A stretch of DNA of 64,000 nucleotides from CAXBGS01 sp963975425 (GCA_963975425.1 CAXBGS010000007.1:329963-393962), one strand, 5' to 3'. Shown: positions 43,323-52,640, numbered from the stretch's first letter. The notes: generated from the letters alone by a model not told the origin. Translations and numbers: made by a program.

Positions 43323-45068
43323 ATGAAGTATGCACTTATCATTACCGGTGTTCTCGCTGGGTTAGCGATCACGGCTCCACAGCTGGTGGTGTTTGGGTAT
43401 TTCCTCTTGATCGTGCCGGGTTTGGTTCTCACATCCGCACCTACGGTGTTTGTTTACTTGGCCGTGACGGCAATCGTTCGGCGATTGCTACCCATATCTT
43501 CGTCCATGACGGCGACCGCGACAGCATTCGGTGTCGCGCTGCTGCTAGGCTGGGGCGTCATGCAACCGTTCCGCTTAAAGGCAATTGCTGCATTCCGCGC
43601 GGACGACTTGCCCGATGTGTTACCCAATCAGCGCATTGAACTTGATGGGCATATTCGTATCGAAAGGCTCGATCAACGCCGCGAGCCGCAGTGCGACTAC
43701 TTGGCTCTCGCGGTGCTGGACTCGCCGCATGTGAAAAGCCTGACCACGGTCACCGCTGGACGCGGCAAGCCGGCAGATCGCAAACCCTCGGCCGCCTACG
43801 CATTGGTCTCTGCCAAGACCGATCCCGCCGCGGGCATTTTCCCAAGTGAGCCGGGGCGGATCGTTCGCGAATATCCGCCATTGGTTCAAGCGAATCGTGG
43901 CAAGAAATTTTTCACGGCATCCAAAGCCGTGGAGGCGAATTGGGCGCTCCGACTGGCTGGACAAGAGCGGTTACGAGAGGTTGGCGTGATCGAATCGGAT
44001 AGGGCCGATTGGACCCTCCGCATTGAAAATCCATCGAACCACCAGACATCCACGCTCCGTCGGATCACGATTGTTGACTCGAAGGGCATGGTCCATTTTC
44101 GCAAAAGCTATTGCAAGCAGGCCGTGGCTGGACGCATGTTTCACTTTGGATTCCGAGCCAACATGTCCGGTGGCCCCATCTCGGCGTCCTTTCATATCGG
44201 GCGTCAACTTCTGGAGTCTGGCGATCGGTCTCTGAAGCCGGAGTCTGCGTTGCTGCAAGCGATCGACTTCACCGTTCCGCCGTGTGACGCTGGCGCGCTA
44301 GTAGTCCTACGGGACCGAACCGAGCAAACACTTAATGACCCCGTGGCGACGACCGCCCAGCTCGACTTGGCACGTCGCTACCTCGGATCGTTTTTCTTCG
44401 ACACTAAACCACGCGACCATGCACTGATCGTAAAAATCGTGTCCGATGCTCGCGTCCGAGATATTGATACACAAATCAAAAACGTTTTTTCCAAAGCCAA
44501 GACACCCGTGGCGATGCGGGATGCCTATGTCGATCGAATTTCCATGGATCACACTTCGGCAAGTCTGCGTCATTGGTTGGCCGAACGACTGGCGAAATTA
44601 CCGCCGGGCACGTTCGCCAAACCAGATGAAAAGTATTTTGAGATTTTCGACTCGCCTGAGATGTACCAACAAGCGGCTCCCATGATCGTGACTCTTGCTG
44701 ACCTTGGTCCGAAGCTCGCGATGCCAAAGCTCGATGCGATGCTCGATACCGCAGTGTCGATGCCGCACTGGCGTGATCGACGCGCGTTGATCGAAGGCAT
44801 ACGCGAAGCATACATTCGCTTGGGCTCGCAGTCATCAGCCGCCGCACCGCGGATACGTGAACTGTTTTTACGTCGCCCGTCGCCAATCATGAATAACTCT
44901 GGCGAAGCCAATCTGTGGCGATTTGCGCTAGCGAGAATGGGAATTGCATTGGAGGACTTGCCGGTCTTCCCAGGTCAGTCGGCTCAATCTGTCGAGCGAA
45001 ACCTGCGCCGGGTATCCGACCAGCTGCGACGGTATGAACAGAACAACGCCGCGGAAGAAGAAATATGA
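43323..45068 (+). CDS. Large membrane-anchored protein of unknown function
   Basis: About 581 residues. Three hydrophobic segments at the N-terminus (ALIITGVLAGLAITAPQLVV; FGYFLLIVPGLVLT; ATATAFGVALLLGWGVM), then a long soluble part with beta-like stretches (WTLRIENPSNHQTSTLRRIT) and a C-terminal helical repeat region (QQAAPMIVTLADLGPKLAMP; ALIEGIREAYIRLGSQS) that may be HEAT-like. ATG 43323 lacks a clear Shine-Dalgarno site; GTG 43308 is in frame. The stop overlaps the next start by ATGA, so the two genes form an operon. I do not recognise the family. Confidence 0.75.
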   Translation: MKYALIITGVLAGLAITAPQLVVFGYFLLIVPGLVLTSAPTVFVYLAVTAIVRRLLPISSSMTATATAFGVALLLGWGVMQPFRLKAIAAFRADDLPDVLPNQRIELDGHIRIERLDQRREPQCDYLALAVLDSPHVKSLTTVTAGRGKPADRKPSAAYALVSAKTDPAAGIFPSEPGRIVREYPPLVQANRGKKFFTASKAVEANWALRLAGQERLREVGVIESDRADWTLRIENPSNHQTSTLRRITIVDSKGMVHFRKSYCKQAVAGRMFHFGFRANMSGGPISASFHIGRQLLESGDRSLKPESALLQAIDFTVPPCDAGALVVLRDRTEQTLNDPVATTAQLDLARRYLGSFFFDTKPRDHALIVKIVSDARVRDIDTQIKNVFSKAKTPVAMRDAYVDRISMDHTSASLRHWLAERLAKLPPGTFAKPDEKYFEIFDSPEMYQQAAPMIVTLADLGPKLAMPKLDAMLDTAVSMPHWRDRRALIEGIREAYIRLGSQSSAAAPRIRELFLRRPSPIMNNSGEANLWRFALARMGIALEDLPVFPGQSAQSVERNLRRVSDQLRRYEQNNAAEEEI

Positions 45069-45562
45069 TCGGCAACGTGCTCCTCCATCTGATCGCTCAC
45101 AGTCTGCCTGTCGGCTTGTTGTTTGTGATTTGGAAATGCAACTCGCGGCGGTGGGCCCGTCTTGCCAAAGCGTATCGCGCTGCCGAGGAAACACACTGCT
45201 TTGCCAAGCGGACGATGCAGACAGTGATGCTGGTGGGCGGCGATGTCGGGCGCAACTCGTACAAAGGAATTGTGACCGTCAGCGTGGGACGAGAAGGGAT
45301 CCTATTAGAGCTGATGCTTCCCTTCTCTACCTTTCACCCGCCCCTTCTCATCCCTTACAGCGCCTGTGACATCGAGCCAAGGCAACGGTTCCTGATGGGA
45401 GATACATTTCAGTACACGCTGAGGGACGTCAGTGACGTGAAGATAATTGTCCATGATGATCTGCAAGATTGGATCGAATCGCAAGCCGCCAGTCTGGCCA
45501 GTGTGTCGGCACGCACTCGAATCGAAAGCGATGCATTCGATGGTATGGCAACGACTGTTTGA
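45065..45562 (+). CDS. Hypothetical protein with N-terminal membrane segment
   Basis: A 165-residue protein coupled to the upstream gene by ATGA. One membrane helix (NVLLHLIAHSLPVGLLFVIW) is followed by a small mostly beta domain (VTVSVGREGILLELMLPFST; MGDTFQYTLRDVSDVKIIV). The family is not recognised. The operon suggests that it works with the large membrane protein before it. Confidence 0.75.
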   Translation: MIGNVLLHLIAHSLPVGLLFVIWKCNSRRWARLAKAYRAAEETHCFAKRTMQTVMLVGGDVGRNSYKGIVTVSVGREGILLELMLPFSTFHPPLLIPYSACDIEPRQRFLMGDTFQYTLRDVSDVKIIVHDDLQDWIESQAASLASVSARTRIESDAFDGMATTV

Positions 45563-45700
45563 TTCGCAACGCTACGACAGCAACTTGAATATGCCATGTC
45601 GGTTTACTCCGACCATGTCACCGGATCCACGGTCGCGCTCGGCAAAGGCACCATGAACGGCTGGCGGAAGCCTAGTCAGCATCCGCTTATCGCATCAAAC

Positions 45701-45776
45701 ACCCCTTTCCCCTTTTGGCTTTCCCATCAAAAACCCCTTTCCCCTTTTGATTGGGTTCCCCTTTTGATTGGGAATT
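45701..45776. repeat. Degenerate tandem repeat (CCCCTTT/CCCCTTTTGATTGGG)
   Basis: Three successive units of the type CCCCTTTCCCCTTTTG and TTCCCCTTTTGATTGGG with CCCATCAAAA interspersed. It lies in the non-coding gap between two convergent genes. Confidence 0.6.
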
Positions 45777-45789
45777 GCTGATGGGAAAC

Positions 45790-45821
45790 GCCCCGCAATC
45801 TTGTTTAGGTGATTGCGGGGC
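45790..45821 (-). terminator. Hairpin downstream of groEL
   Basis: GCCCCGCAATC pairs with GATTGCGGGGC (11 bp) around a 10-nt loop. It is 15 bp after the groEL stop on the minus strand; the following bases (GTTTCCC) are only weakly T-rich. Confidence 0.7.
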
Positions 45822-45835
45822 ATCGTTCGGGGTTC

Positions 45836-47461
45836 TCAATACAGGTCGTAATCGCCGCCGTGGCTGGGGGGCTTTTTCGACGATTCGTCTTTAGGCTTCT
45901 CGGCGATCAGGGCATCGCTGGTTAGCAGTAGCGTCGACACGCTGGCAGCGTTTTCCAGCGCGGTGCGGACCACTTTGGTCGGGTCGATCACACCGGCTTC
46001 GATCAGGTCGCCATAGTTGCCGGTCGCCGCGTCATAACCGAAATTGCCTTGCTCGGCCGTGACCTTTTCGCAGACCAATGAACCGTCTTGGCCAGCGTTT
46101 TCCGCGATCCATGATAGCGGTGCCCGGCACGCTCGCAGGACGATGTTGTATCCGGTCCGTTCGTCCTCGTTCAGACTGGCGGCATCGCACTGACTGCTTG
46201 CGCGCACCAACGCCACGCCGCCGCCGGGCAGGATGCCTTCCTGGACCGCAGCACGCGTGGCCGAGAGGGCGTCTTCGTAACGCATCTTTTTTTCCTTGAC
46301 TTCGGCTTCGGTCGCACCGCCAACGCTAATCTTGGCAACGCCCCCAACCAGCTTAGCCTTACGCTCTAGCAGTTTCTCGCGATCGTACTCACTAGTCGAC
46401 TTGTCAGACTCGGTTTCGATCTGCTTGATCCGGGCTTGTATGTCATCGGTCGGCCCGGCACCTTCGATAATCGTCGTGTTGTCCTTATCAATGATTACCT
46501 TTTTGGCACGACCGAGATCGGCCAGTTCAATATTCTCGAGTTGGACACCAAGACTTTCCAAGAACGCTTTGCCGCCGGTCAAGATTGCCATGTCTTCCAT
46601 CATCGCTCTGCGGCGATCCCCGTAACCGGGAGCCTTGACAGCGGCGGCGACAAAGGTGCCGCGAAGTCGGTTGACGACCAATGTTGCGAGTGCTTCTCCG
46701 TCGACGTCTTCGGCGATGATGAGCAGTGGCTTTCCGGCTTTGGCGACCTTTTCGAGCAACGGCACAAAGTCACGCAGGTTGCTGATCTTCTTTTCGTGGA
46801 TCAACACGTACGGTTCATCCAGCACACACTCCATCGTTTCTGGCGATGTGACAAAGTAGGGCGAGAGGTAGCCTCGGTCGAACTGCATGCCCTCGACCCA
46901 TTTGACTTCGGTCTCCAGAGACTTGCCCTCGTCAATCGTCACCACGCCGTCTTTGCCGACTTTTTCCATCGCATCGGCAACGACTTGACCGACTTTGTTG
47001 TCTTGATTGCCGGAGATGCGTGCGACGTGTTCCATGTCGCGGCGACCGTCGACGGTCTTGGACATCGATTTCAATTTTGCGACGATGTCATTGACCGCTT
47101 GCTCGATGCCACGTTTCATGCCAATCGGATTCGTCCCGGCGACCACGGCCCGCAAACCCTCGTTGAAGATGGCTTCGGCCAGCACGGTTGCGGTGGTGGT
47201 CCCGTCGCCGGCAACGTCATTGGTCTTCGAAGCGACTTCGCGGACCATGCGCGCCCCCATGTTTTCGTAGGGGTCTTCCAGTTCGATCTCCTTGGCCACG
47301 GTCACACCGTCGCGGGTGACGACGGGGCTGCCATAGCTCTTCTGGATAATAACGTTGTGACCGCCGGGGCCAAGAGTGCTGCGAACGGTCTTGGCGAGCT
47401 TGTGCACGCCACGCCGCATGGCTTCGCGGGCGTCTTGTTCGAAAGCGATGATTTTTGACAT
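45836..47461 (-). CDS. groL: 60-kDa chaperonin GroEL
   Basis: A 541-residue group I chaperonin that folds proteins in an ATP-driven double ring with GroES. Signatures: TLGPGGHNVIIQKSYGSPVV, the ATP site VAGDGTTTATVLAE, GKDGVVTIDEG, and AAVQEGILPGGGVAL. The C-terminus is DESSKKPPSHGGDYDLY and lacks the usual Gly-Gly-Met tail of housekeeping GroEL, which is common among additional copies. It is preceded at 121 bp by groES. No CIRCE operator was found near either gene, so HrcA control is not supported. Confidence 0.97.
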   Translation of the reverse strand: MSKIIAFEQDAREAMRRGVHKLAKTVRSTLGPGGHNVIIQKSYGSPVVTRDGVTVAKEIELEDPYENMGARMVREVASKTNDVAGDGTTTATVLAEAIFNEGLRAVVAGTNPIGMKRGIEQAVNDIVAKLKSMSKTVDGRRDMEHVARISGNQDNKVGQVVADAMEKVGKDGVVTIDEGKSLETEVKWVEGMQFDRGYLSPYFVTSPETMECVLDEPYVLIHEKKISNLRDFVPLLEKVAKAGKPLLIIAEDVDGEALATLVVNRLRGTFVAAAVKAPGYGDRRRAMMEDMAILTGGKAFLESLGVQLENIELADLGRAKKVIIDKDNTTIIEGAGPTDDIQARIKQIETESDKSTSEYDREKLLERKAKLVGGVAKISVGGATEAEVKEKKMRYEDALSATRAAVQEGILPGGGVALVRASSQCDAASLNEDERTGYNIVLRACRAPLSWIAENAGQDGSLVCEKVTAEQGNFGYDAATGNYGDLIEAGVIDPTKVVRTALENAASVSTLLLTSDALIAEKPKDESSKKPPSHGGDYDLY

Positions 47462-47582
47462 CTATTGATTTCCTGTCTGTATGTGAATGGTTAGCCGTCG
47501 CAAAACGCGTCAAGGGTTTTGGTTTATCCGAGTTGGCTCAACGAAAATCTTGACGAGTTTCGCTGCGGCAGATGACACGTTG

Positions 47583-47909
47583 TTATGCTTCGATCACGGC
47601 CAGAATGTCGCTTGCGCGGACAATCGTGTACGTCTGGTCGCCGAGTTCGAATTCGTCGCCGTCGTATTTACCCAGCAAGATGTGATCACCGGGCGAAACG
47701 TCGGGGGCGTGGCGTTTGCCGCTATCGTCCAGCTTGCCGGGGCCGACCGAGATCACTCGGGCGCGATTGACTTTTTCTTTGGCACTGTCGGGAAGAACGA
47801 TCCCGCCGCTGGTGGTTTCATCAGCATCGTCGCGTTGACACACGATACGATCGGCCAGTGGTTTGAGTTTGAGAGTGGTGCCCGATTTGTTTTGGGTAGC
47901 CGTTGCCAT
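47583..47909 (-). CDS. groS: 10-kDa co-chaperonin GroES
   Basis: A protein of about 108 residues capping GroEL. Motifs: KLKPLADRIVCQRDDADETT, then the mobile loop SGGIVLPDSAKEK and SVGPGKLDDSGKRHAPDVSPGDHILLGKYDGDEF. The ATG at 47909 is preceded by GGAGGG; the frame is open to 47993 but the added residues do not match the family. Its C-terminus (VRASDILAVIEA) is normal. It is co-directional with groEL. Confidence 0.95.
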   Translation of the reverse strand: MATATQNKSGTTLKLKPLADRIVCQRDDADETTSGGIVLPDSAKEKVNRARVISVGPGKLDDSGKRHAPDVSPGDHILLGKYDGDEFELGDQTYTIVRASDILAVIEA

Positions 47910-48239
47910 TAAATGCCCTCCATTTTCTGGACATTGCACAGCAAAAAGTTTGCAATTCTGTGTGGTCTCGAGCCGCCATCGGACCACTGTCATTTCGGCA
48001 CAATGCCGGCGGCGAGGGTTCCCGCAAGCAACCAGTGTGCCGTTTCAATCGCGCTAACTCGCCGGCGTCATTTTGTCTTGCAGATGGCGACAGACTGTCA
48101 TGGGCAACGGATGTTTTGTCGCGTCAAAACTATGGTCGAACGTTTGGCACTTGGGTTGCTTCCCGGACGTCGAGTGAGTTAGCGGCCGAGTCCTGGTCCT
48201 CGCTCATCACTTCGTTTTCATTAACCCGGCGGTGTTGAG
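47910..48239. promoter_or_regulatory. groES upstream region
   Basis: 330 bp with no gene on either strand. Nested inverted sequences (CACAG...CTGTG and TTGCA...TGCAA around 47935-47965) lie just upstream of the groES ribosome-binding site and are candidates for control, but no consensus CIRCE or sigma-32 site is seen. Confidence 0.35.
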
Positions 48240-48356
48240 ATGATCGTTGATGATCCGAATGCGATCCTGGTCTACACGTTATTTCTGGTGGGATTGTTGA
48301 CGATGCTCGCACTCATTGGGTTGGTGGGTTACGTCACCTTTTTCAAACAACATTGA
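48240..48356 (+). CDS. Small single-span membrane peptide
   Basis: A 38-residue frame, MIVDDPNAILVYTLFLVGLL followed by TMLALIGLVGYVTFFKQH, i.e. a short acidic head, a membrane helix and a basic tail. A GGTGTTGAG sequence precedes the start. It lies between the groES promoter region and the HtrA gene. Size and composition fit a stress-linked small membrane protein, but there is no family evidence. Confidence 0.4.
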   Translation: MIVDDPNAILVYTLFLVGLLTMLALIGLVGYVTFFKQH

Positions 48357-48473
48357 ATCAACCGAAGTGGCGGGTGTCGTCAAGGGAATCGGTCGAGGTC
48401 AAACACATCCCGGGCCTAGAAAAGCCTTGACGAGTTCCGCTGCGAGAAACCCATTGATCGTGGAGGTGCCGAA

Positions 48474-50000
48474 ATGGAGACTTCGAGGTTTGAACGAAAA
48501 CTGCTGATTGATCGAGGGATCAAAATTCTGTTGGCGGCGACGTTGGTGGTCGCCGCGGCTTACCATTTTCCTGCGGCGGTATCGCAAATTGCCTATGCCG
48601 TCGATCGAGGTCAAAGCTTGGCCGCGGCTGAGGAGTTGGAAACCGCGAGCGATTTGTCGTCGGCTTTCAAGAGCGTCGCCAAGCGTCTGAAACCCTCGGT
48701 GGTCAGCATTAGCAGTGTGAAGCGTCTGTCCGGTTCCAGTCCACAGGTCAGGCGTTTCGGTGGGAATGGTCCGATGCCGGATGAGTTTCGCCGGTTCTTT
48801 GGCGACGATTTTCTGGATCGCTTTTTCCAAATGCCAAGCCCGCGAAGAGGTTTTCAGCAACAAGGCCTTGGAACAGGAGTCATCGTTAGCGCTGACGGAT
48901 TCATTGTGACAAATAACCATGTCGTCGATGGCGCTGACGAGGTCACGGTGACCTTGTCAGATAAACGCAAGTTTGTCGCCGAGGTGGTGGGTACCGATCG
49001 CCCGACCGACGTGGCAGTATTGAAGATTGAAGCAGAAAACTTGCAAGCCGCCACTTGGGGGCAATCTGATTCTTTGGAAGTTGGTGACTGGGTGTTGGCA
49101 GTCGGCAGTCCATTCGGATTGGCTCAAACCGTCACCGCAGGCATTGTCAGTGCCGTCGGTCGAGCCGGTGTTGGAATCACCGATTACGAAGATTTCATCC
49201 AAACCGATGCGGCGATTAACCCGGGTAACTCGGGTGGCCCCTTGGTGAACTTGCGCGGCGAAGTGGTTGGAATCAATACAGCGATCGCGTCGCGAACAGG
49301 AGGCAATTTGGGAGTCGGGTTTGCCATCCCCAGCGACATGGCTCGGCAAGTCATGGAAACGCTAATCGACAACGGTAGTGTCCAGCGAGGCTATATCGGT
49401 GCGATCATTCAGGATTTAGATGAGGACTTGGCGGAGTCATTCGGCTATGACAAAGCCCAAGGCGTGCTAATCGGTGACGTCGTCGACGATGGGCCGGCCG
49501 AACGTGCGGGGTTAAAGCCGGGTGACATCGTGATCGAGTACGACGGTGACGCGATGCGCGACGCGAACCAGTTTCGCAACGCAGTCGCCGCAACGGCTGC
49601 TGAATCGAAACGTAAGGTAAAGGTCTTTCGCGATGGCAAAGAAGTTGTGTTGTCGATCGAAATCGGCCAGCTAGATGATTCCGGTACGCCCACGTCCGAC
49701 GGCGGAACTAAGTTCAAAGAGCTAGGCGTGACTGTCCGAGAGCTATCCCCCGAAAATGCGGAACAGTTCGGTATCGAATCCGACATAAGTGGCGTGTTGG
49801 TGACGGAGGTCGCCGACGGCAGTTTGGCTTCTCGCGCCAATCTTTCACCCGGTGACGTGATTGTACAGATCAATGGTCGCAAGATTCGATCTGCTGCTGA
49901 TTTCAAGCAGGCGATCGGCGACTTTGACCTGAGCGCCGGTCTGCGAATGCAGGTCTATCGCGATGGCGTCAAGCGGTTTGTATTTGTCAAACAGAGGTGA
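48474..50000 (+). CDS. HtrA/Deg-family serine protease with two PDZ domains
   Basis: A 508-residue periplasmic quality-control protease. An N-terminal anchor (ILLAATLVVAAAYHFPAAV) precedes the trypsin-like domain with the triad His149 (IVTNNHVVDGA), Asp179 (RPTDVAVLKI) and Ser253 (INPGNSGGPLVN). Two PDZ domains follow (residues about 300-390, GYIGAIIQDLDEDLAES; and 410-505, GVTVRELSPENAEQFGI). Proteins of this type degrade or refold misfolded exported proteins under heat or envelope stress. Its position next to GroEL/ES and Hsp20 genes supports a stress role. Confidence 0.95.
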   Translation: METSRFERKLLIDRGIKILLAATLVVAAAYHFPAAVSQIAYAVDRGQSLAAAEELETASDLSSAFKSVAKRLKPSVVSISSVKRLSGSSPQVRRFGGNGPMPDEFRRFFGDDFLDRFFQMPSPRRGFQQQGLGTGVIVSADGFIVTNNHVVDGADEVTVTLSDKRKFVAEVVGTDRPTDVAVLKIEAENLQAATWGQSDSLEVGDWVLAVGSPFGLAQTVTAGIVSAVGRAGVGITDYEDFIQTDAAINPGNSGGPLVNLRGEVVGINTAIASRTGGNLGVGFAIPSDMARQVMETLIDNGSVQRGYIGAIIQDLDEDLAESFGYDKAQGVLIGDVVDDGPAERAGLKPGDIVIEYDGDAMRDANQFRNAVAATAAESKRKVKVFRDGKEVVLSIEIGQLDDSGTPTSDGGTKFKELGVTVRELSPENAEQFGIESDISGVLVTEVADGSLASRANLSPGDVIVQINGRKIRSAADFKQAIGDFDLSAGLRMQVYRDGVKRFVFVKQR

Positions 50001-50009
50001 TTGACTCGT

Positions 50010-50026
50010 CGCTCACCGAGTGAGCG
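50010..50026 (+). terminator. Hairpin after the HtrA gene
   Basis: CGCTCAC-CGA-GTGAGCG, a perfect 7-bp stem with a 3-nt loop, 9 bp after the stop. No T-run, so termination is possible but not certain. Confidence 0.45.
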
Positions 50027-50091
50027 ATCCAGGAATGTAATGATGCCGACGGTGTCGGCGGTCACTTCAACCCTATCCACTGGAGAAAACC

Positions 50092-50529
50092 ATGAATGTG
50101 AACTTGAGTCCGGTGCGTGCCGTCGCTCTGGCGAGCACCTTGTGCTTCCCCTTGGTGGGATGCGACGAGTATTCCGCGGGAATGCTGAATGATGACGTTA
50201 CCCCGGTGTCGTACGAGAGTGACGATGCCGTTGATGAAACGGAAACGGCTGAGTCCGAACGTTACGGTTCACTCGAGGAGGCTGAAACACATGCGGCCGC
50301 GCCAGGAGAATCCGCTGAAGAGAGTGCGAATGATGTCGCCGATGCGACCGCAGCCGCTGTGGATGAGTCTGCCGAGGAATCAAATGATGCCGGATCCGAT
50401 ACAGGGCAAGCTGTTAACGAAATCGCGGAAGCGACCATTGATGCAGCCGATAACGCGCCTGAAAAAGCAGCCGAAGAGGCGGAAGGTGAATCGGAAGACG
50501 TTATTCAGGAATCAAGTGGCGATGAGTAG
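50092..50529 (+). CDS. Acidic Ala/Glu-rich lipoprotein
   Basis: A 145-residue lipoprotein: signal sequence with the lipobox LVGC at about residue 21, then a long acidic low-complexity region of Ala, Glu, Asp (EESANDVADATAAAVDESAE; AADNAPEKAAEEAEGESED). There is no globular domain. GGAGAAAACC precedes the ATG. It follows the HtrA gene by 92 bp and may share its expression. Function unknown; a surface spacer or substrate for the protease is speculation. Confidence 0.75.
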   Translation: MNVNLSPVRAVALASTLCFPLVGCDEYSAGMLNDDVTPVSYESDDAVDETETAESERYGSLEEAETHAAAPGESAEESANDVADATAAAVDESAEESNDAGSDTGQAVNEIAEATIDAADNAPEKAAEEAEGESEDVIQESSGDE

Positions 50530-51056
50530 CTTTGTGCCGTGGCATTTGTCGTGGCAGGTGTAGTTGCTTGGTGCAGGTGCTTGGTGCATGTCTAGCCGAA
50601 TTCGTCAAACGTTTCGGCCTTTGTGGCAATCATGCCGCGTTACCTAAAGCAGTGACGACTTACGATGTTGATTGTCGCATTGACAACCTGGTGACAACGT
50701 ATCCTTGCCGCAGCGACCGATCGGCATGCGAAAAAGGGCTCTACCCATCGAGAGGATGAGCAGAGCCCTTGGTGCGGTCTTGATGCTGATTCATTCGGGT
50801 TCTCGCGCTAGTTGCATTCAGAATAGTGACAGCGTCTAAACGCATGGGGCGTCGTCTAAAAATCGATGTTCGGCCAACTGAATAATTCATGCTGTGGTCT
50901 TTCCCACGGCATTCGGGCCAGTGGCTCGCGACCTCGGTCATCAAGTGTGCGCATCAACTGGTTCTTGCGGCTCTCAGGCAAATCGCTATCGGAATTGATG
51001 CAATCGCGAATCTCCTGACGCGTACCCTTGAATTCCTTACCGATCGAATTGCCGTT
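50530..51056. other. Intergenic region with terminator hairpin
   Basis: About 530 bp between convergent genes. A hairpin at 50737-50771 is the only structure I can identify (listed separately). The remaining sequence has no plausible gene. Confidence 0.5.
50737..50771. terminator. Hairpin between convergent genes
   Basis: GGGCTCT pairs with AGAGCCC around a 20-nt loop that is itself partly paired (CATCG/GATG). Located 208 bp after the acidic lipoprotein gene and on the far side from the PDZ protein gene. It could end transcripts from either side. Confidence 0.45.
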
Positions 51057-51674
51057 TTAGTCCTTGTACATAATGCGGACGAGATAGCTGCCGTCGGTTT
51101 CCTTTTTCACCGTCAACGATTCAAAGGAAGTCCATTCGGTGCCGTCGCCTTGAGCGTCCTGCGCTTCGGTCCAATACTCCGGGCGTAATGGCGACCAAGG
51201 ACCGTCGAAACGACGGACCAACCCTGGCCAGTTCCACGGCAATAATTCAGACTCCCTTTTTGTTTGCCGACCAAGTTTCACCGTCACCGCTTGGAGCTTG
51301 CCTTCACGGACATACTGCAACTCAACTGACTTTCCTGGGGCGTCGTTGCGGACTCGCTTGACGAGCTGTTCCGGTGAATAGAGGTCTTGATCGCCGTAAC
51401 GGATCAAAACGTCGTGCATGCGGATTCCCGCTTTGTCCGCTGGCGATCCGGCAAAGACTTTCGAGACGAGAACGCCACGCCCGTCGTCAAACAACTCGGG
51501 GAAATGGCTTTTCAGGACCTCCGGAAGTGAGGAAACACCGATGCCAAGACGTGCTTCTTGTGTCGACGCGAGAGATTGGGCGTTCGTCCGATGATCGTCG
51601 GCATGCAGCGGGCCAACGGCAAAAGAAAAAGCAAGCAGAGAGATGATAGAAAACGCAAATCGCTTGACGTTCAT
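51057..51674 (-). CDS. Exported PDZ-domain protein
   Basis: About 205 residues. Signal peptide MNVKRFAFSIISLLAFSFAV. A PDZ domain spans about 45-140 (RLGIGVSSLPEVLKSHFPEL; GVLVSKVFAGSPADKAGI; KSVELQYVREGKLQAVTVKL), resembling the substrate-recognition domains of HtrA. The C-terminal 60 residues (WSPLRPEYWTEAQDAQGDG; SYLVRIMYKD) have no known family. ATG 51674 has AAAGGA upstream; the frame is open to 51752 without a matching start. It could present substrates to the adjacent protease (inference). Confidence 0.85.
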   Translation of the reverse strand: MNVKRFAFSIISLLAFSFAVGPLHADDHRTNAQSLASTQEARLGIGVSSLPEVLKSHFPELFDDGRGVLVSKVFAGSPADKAGIRMHDVLIRYGDQDLYSPEQLVKRVRNDAPGKSVELQYVREGKLQAVTVKLGRQTKRESELLPWNWPGLVRRFDGPWSPLRPEYWTEAQDAQGDGTEWTSFESLTVKKETDGSYLVRIMYKD

Positions 51675-51785
51675 TTTGATTTTCCTTTGGAATGAGTCAG
51701 TTGCGGAATTCGGCAAACATTTCGCTCTGCATTGATCGATCGCAATCGCCAAGAGCGCGTTCGCGACCCAGAAGCGCCGAGATGC

Positions 51786-52229
51786 TTATGCGGCTTGATC
51801 AGCAGATTTTGATTCTTGATTTGCCACGTGCGACCCGATGGTTTCACTCAAGTGACGCCATCGATTCTTACGGCGCATTCTTGCGAGGTCCCTGAAGACG
51901 TCGAAAGTCAGACCTAGCAATCCGAGCCCGCAGATCACGAATCCATAATTAAAGAGCGGGCTGGCCCCCATCCACGGCCAAGCAATGGCAAGGTCGAGTA
52001 AACACAGGGCGATCACGCATGTCGCAACCAAGAACGAAAGGACCGTAAAAGCCTTTGCGATACCAATCGGTCTGGAGAAGAAAAAAGCAAATCCGGATCT
52101 CGGTTGCCGGCTAGCCTGTCTGTTAGAGAAATGCCGTGGCTCGACTTCGGGCCAATGCAAATGGACAGCAGTGTGGCTTCTTGTCGAAGCGGAAGATTGC
52201 GTTTTTGGCGTTTTAGCGGTCGCAGGCAT
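51786..52229 (-). CDS. Hypothetical two-span membrane protein
   Basis: 147 residues. A Ser/Thr/Pro-rich N-terminal tail precedes two membrane segments (AFTVLSFLVATCVIALCLLD; NYGFVICGLGLLGLTFDVF) and a basic C-terminus. The ATG at 52229 has TTAGGA 8 nt upstream, so translation is supported. It lies between the PDZ gene and the Hsp20 cluster. No family recognised. Confidence 0.7.
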   Translation of the reverse strand: MPATAKTPKTQSSASTRSHTAVHLHWPEVEPRHFSNRQASRQPRSGFAFFFSRPIGIAKAFTVLSFLVATCVIALCLLDLAIAWPWMGASPLFNYGFVICGLGLLGLTFDVFRDLARMRRKNRWRHLSETIGSHVANQESKSADQAA

Positions 52230-52640
52230 CTTGGATTCCTAAAACACGTGTGTTGATCATTGTGTTGGGCGGTTGATGCCGAAGCCTGTTCCGAGAATCG
52301 ATACGCGTTCTGCCAGCGGCGACCTTGTTCGACGGTGAGCAGTCACGGTCACCCTTGAGTTGTCATTGCAGGGCGAATTTTTTGGTTTCGCTGACTAGGT
52401 CCAAGGAAGGCACGAGTAGGTTGCGACGGTTACTGGTCAGTGAATGTATGCTCAACGTGGGTGAACCGGATGGCTAGAGTATCGCCCTCAGCGGTGACAC
52501 CTTTAACGCAGCAGCGCAGTCGATCGCAGCAGTCTCGCCACTCACATGTTACGATCAGATCTCTCATGGCTCCGAACTTCAGAAAGGTGTCGCGTGCTCC
52601 GGAGCGGTTTTCACCATTCGCAGAGCGCACGTCTGGGACC
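52230..52640. other. Intergenic region upstream of membrane protein gene
   Basis: About 410 bp. A minus frame at 52430-52630 (containing RDLIVTCEWRDCCDRLRCCV) is the only possible short gene; it has four cysteines and no clear start, so I do not call it. The rest is promoter and leader. Confidence 0.4.

Larger units (their letters stand above)
45563..45835. other. Intergenic region: repeat relic, tandem repeats and hairpin
   Basis: At 45575-45614 is a sequence similar to part of island repeat copies B and C (CCATGTCGGTTTACTCCGAC core). At 45701-45776 there are degenerate tandem repeats, and a hairpin lies at 45790-45821 beside the groEL stop. No gene. Confidence 0.6.

Noticed and set aside
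46436..47458. 340-codon plus-strand ORF opposite groEL
   Set aside because: It is an antisense shadow of the well-supported groEL frame, with no start signal or domain.
47910..48060. CIRCE operator upstream of groES
   Set aside because: The TTAGCACTC-N9-GAGTGCTAA consensus is absent; only weak nested inverted repeats are visible.
52430..52630. Possible 66-codon cysteine-containing gene
   Set aside because: No ribosome-binding site, no family match and an unsupported start; left within the intergenic description.
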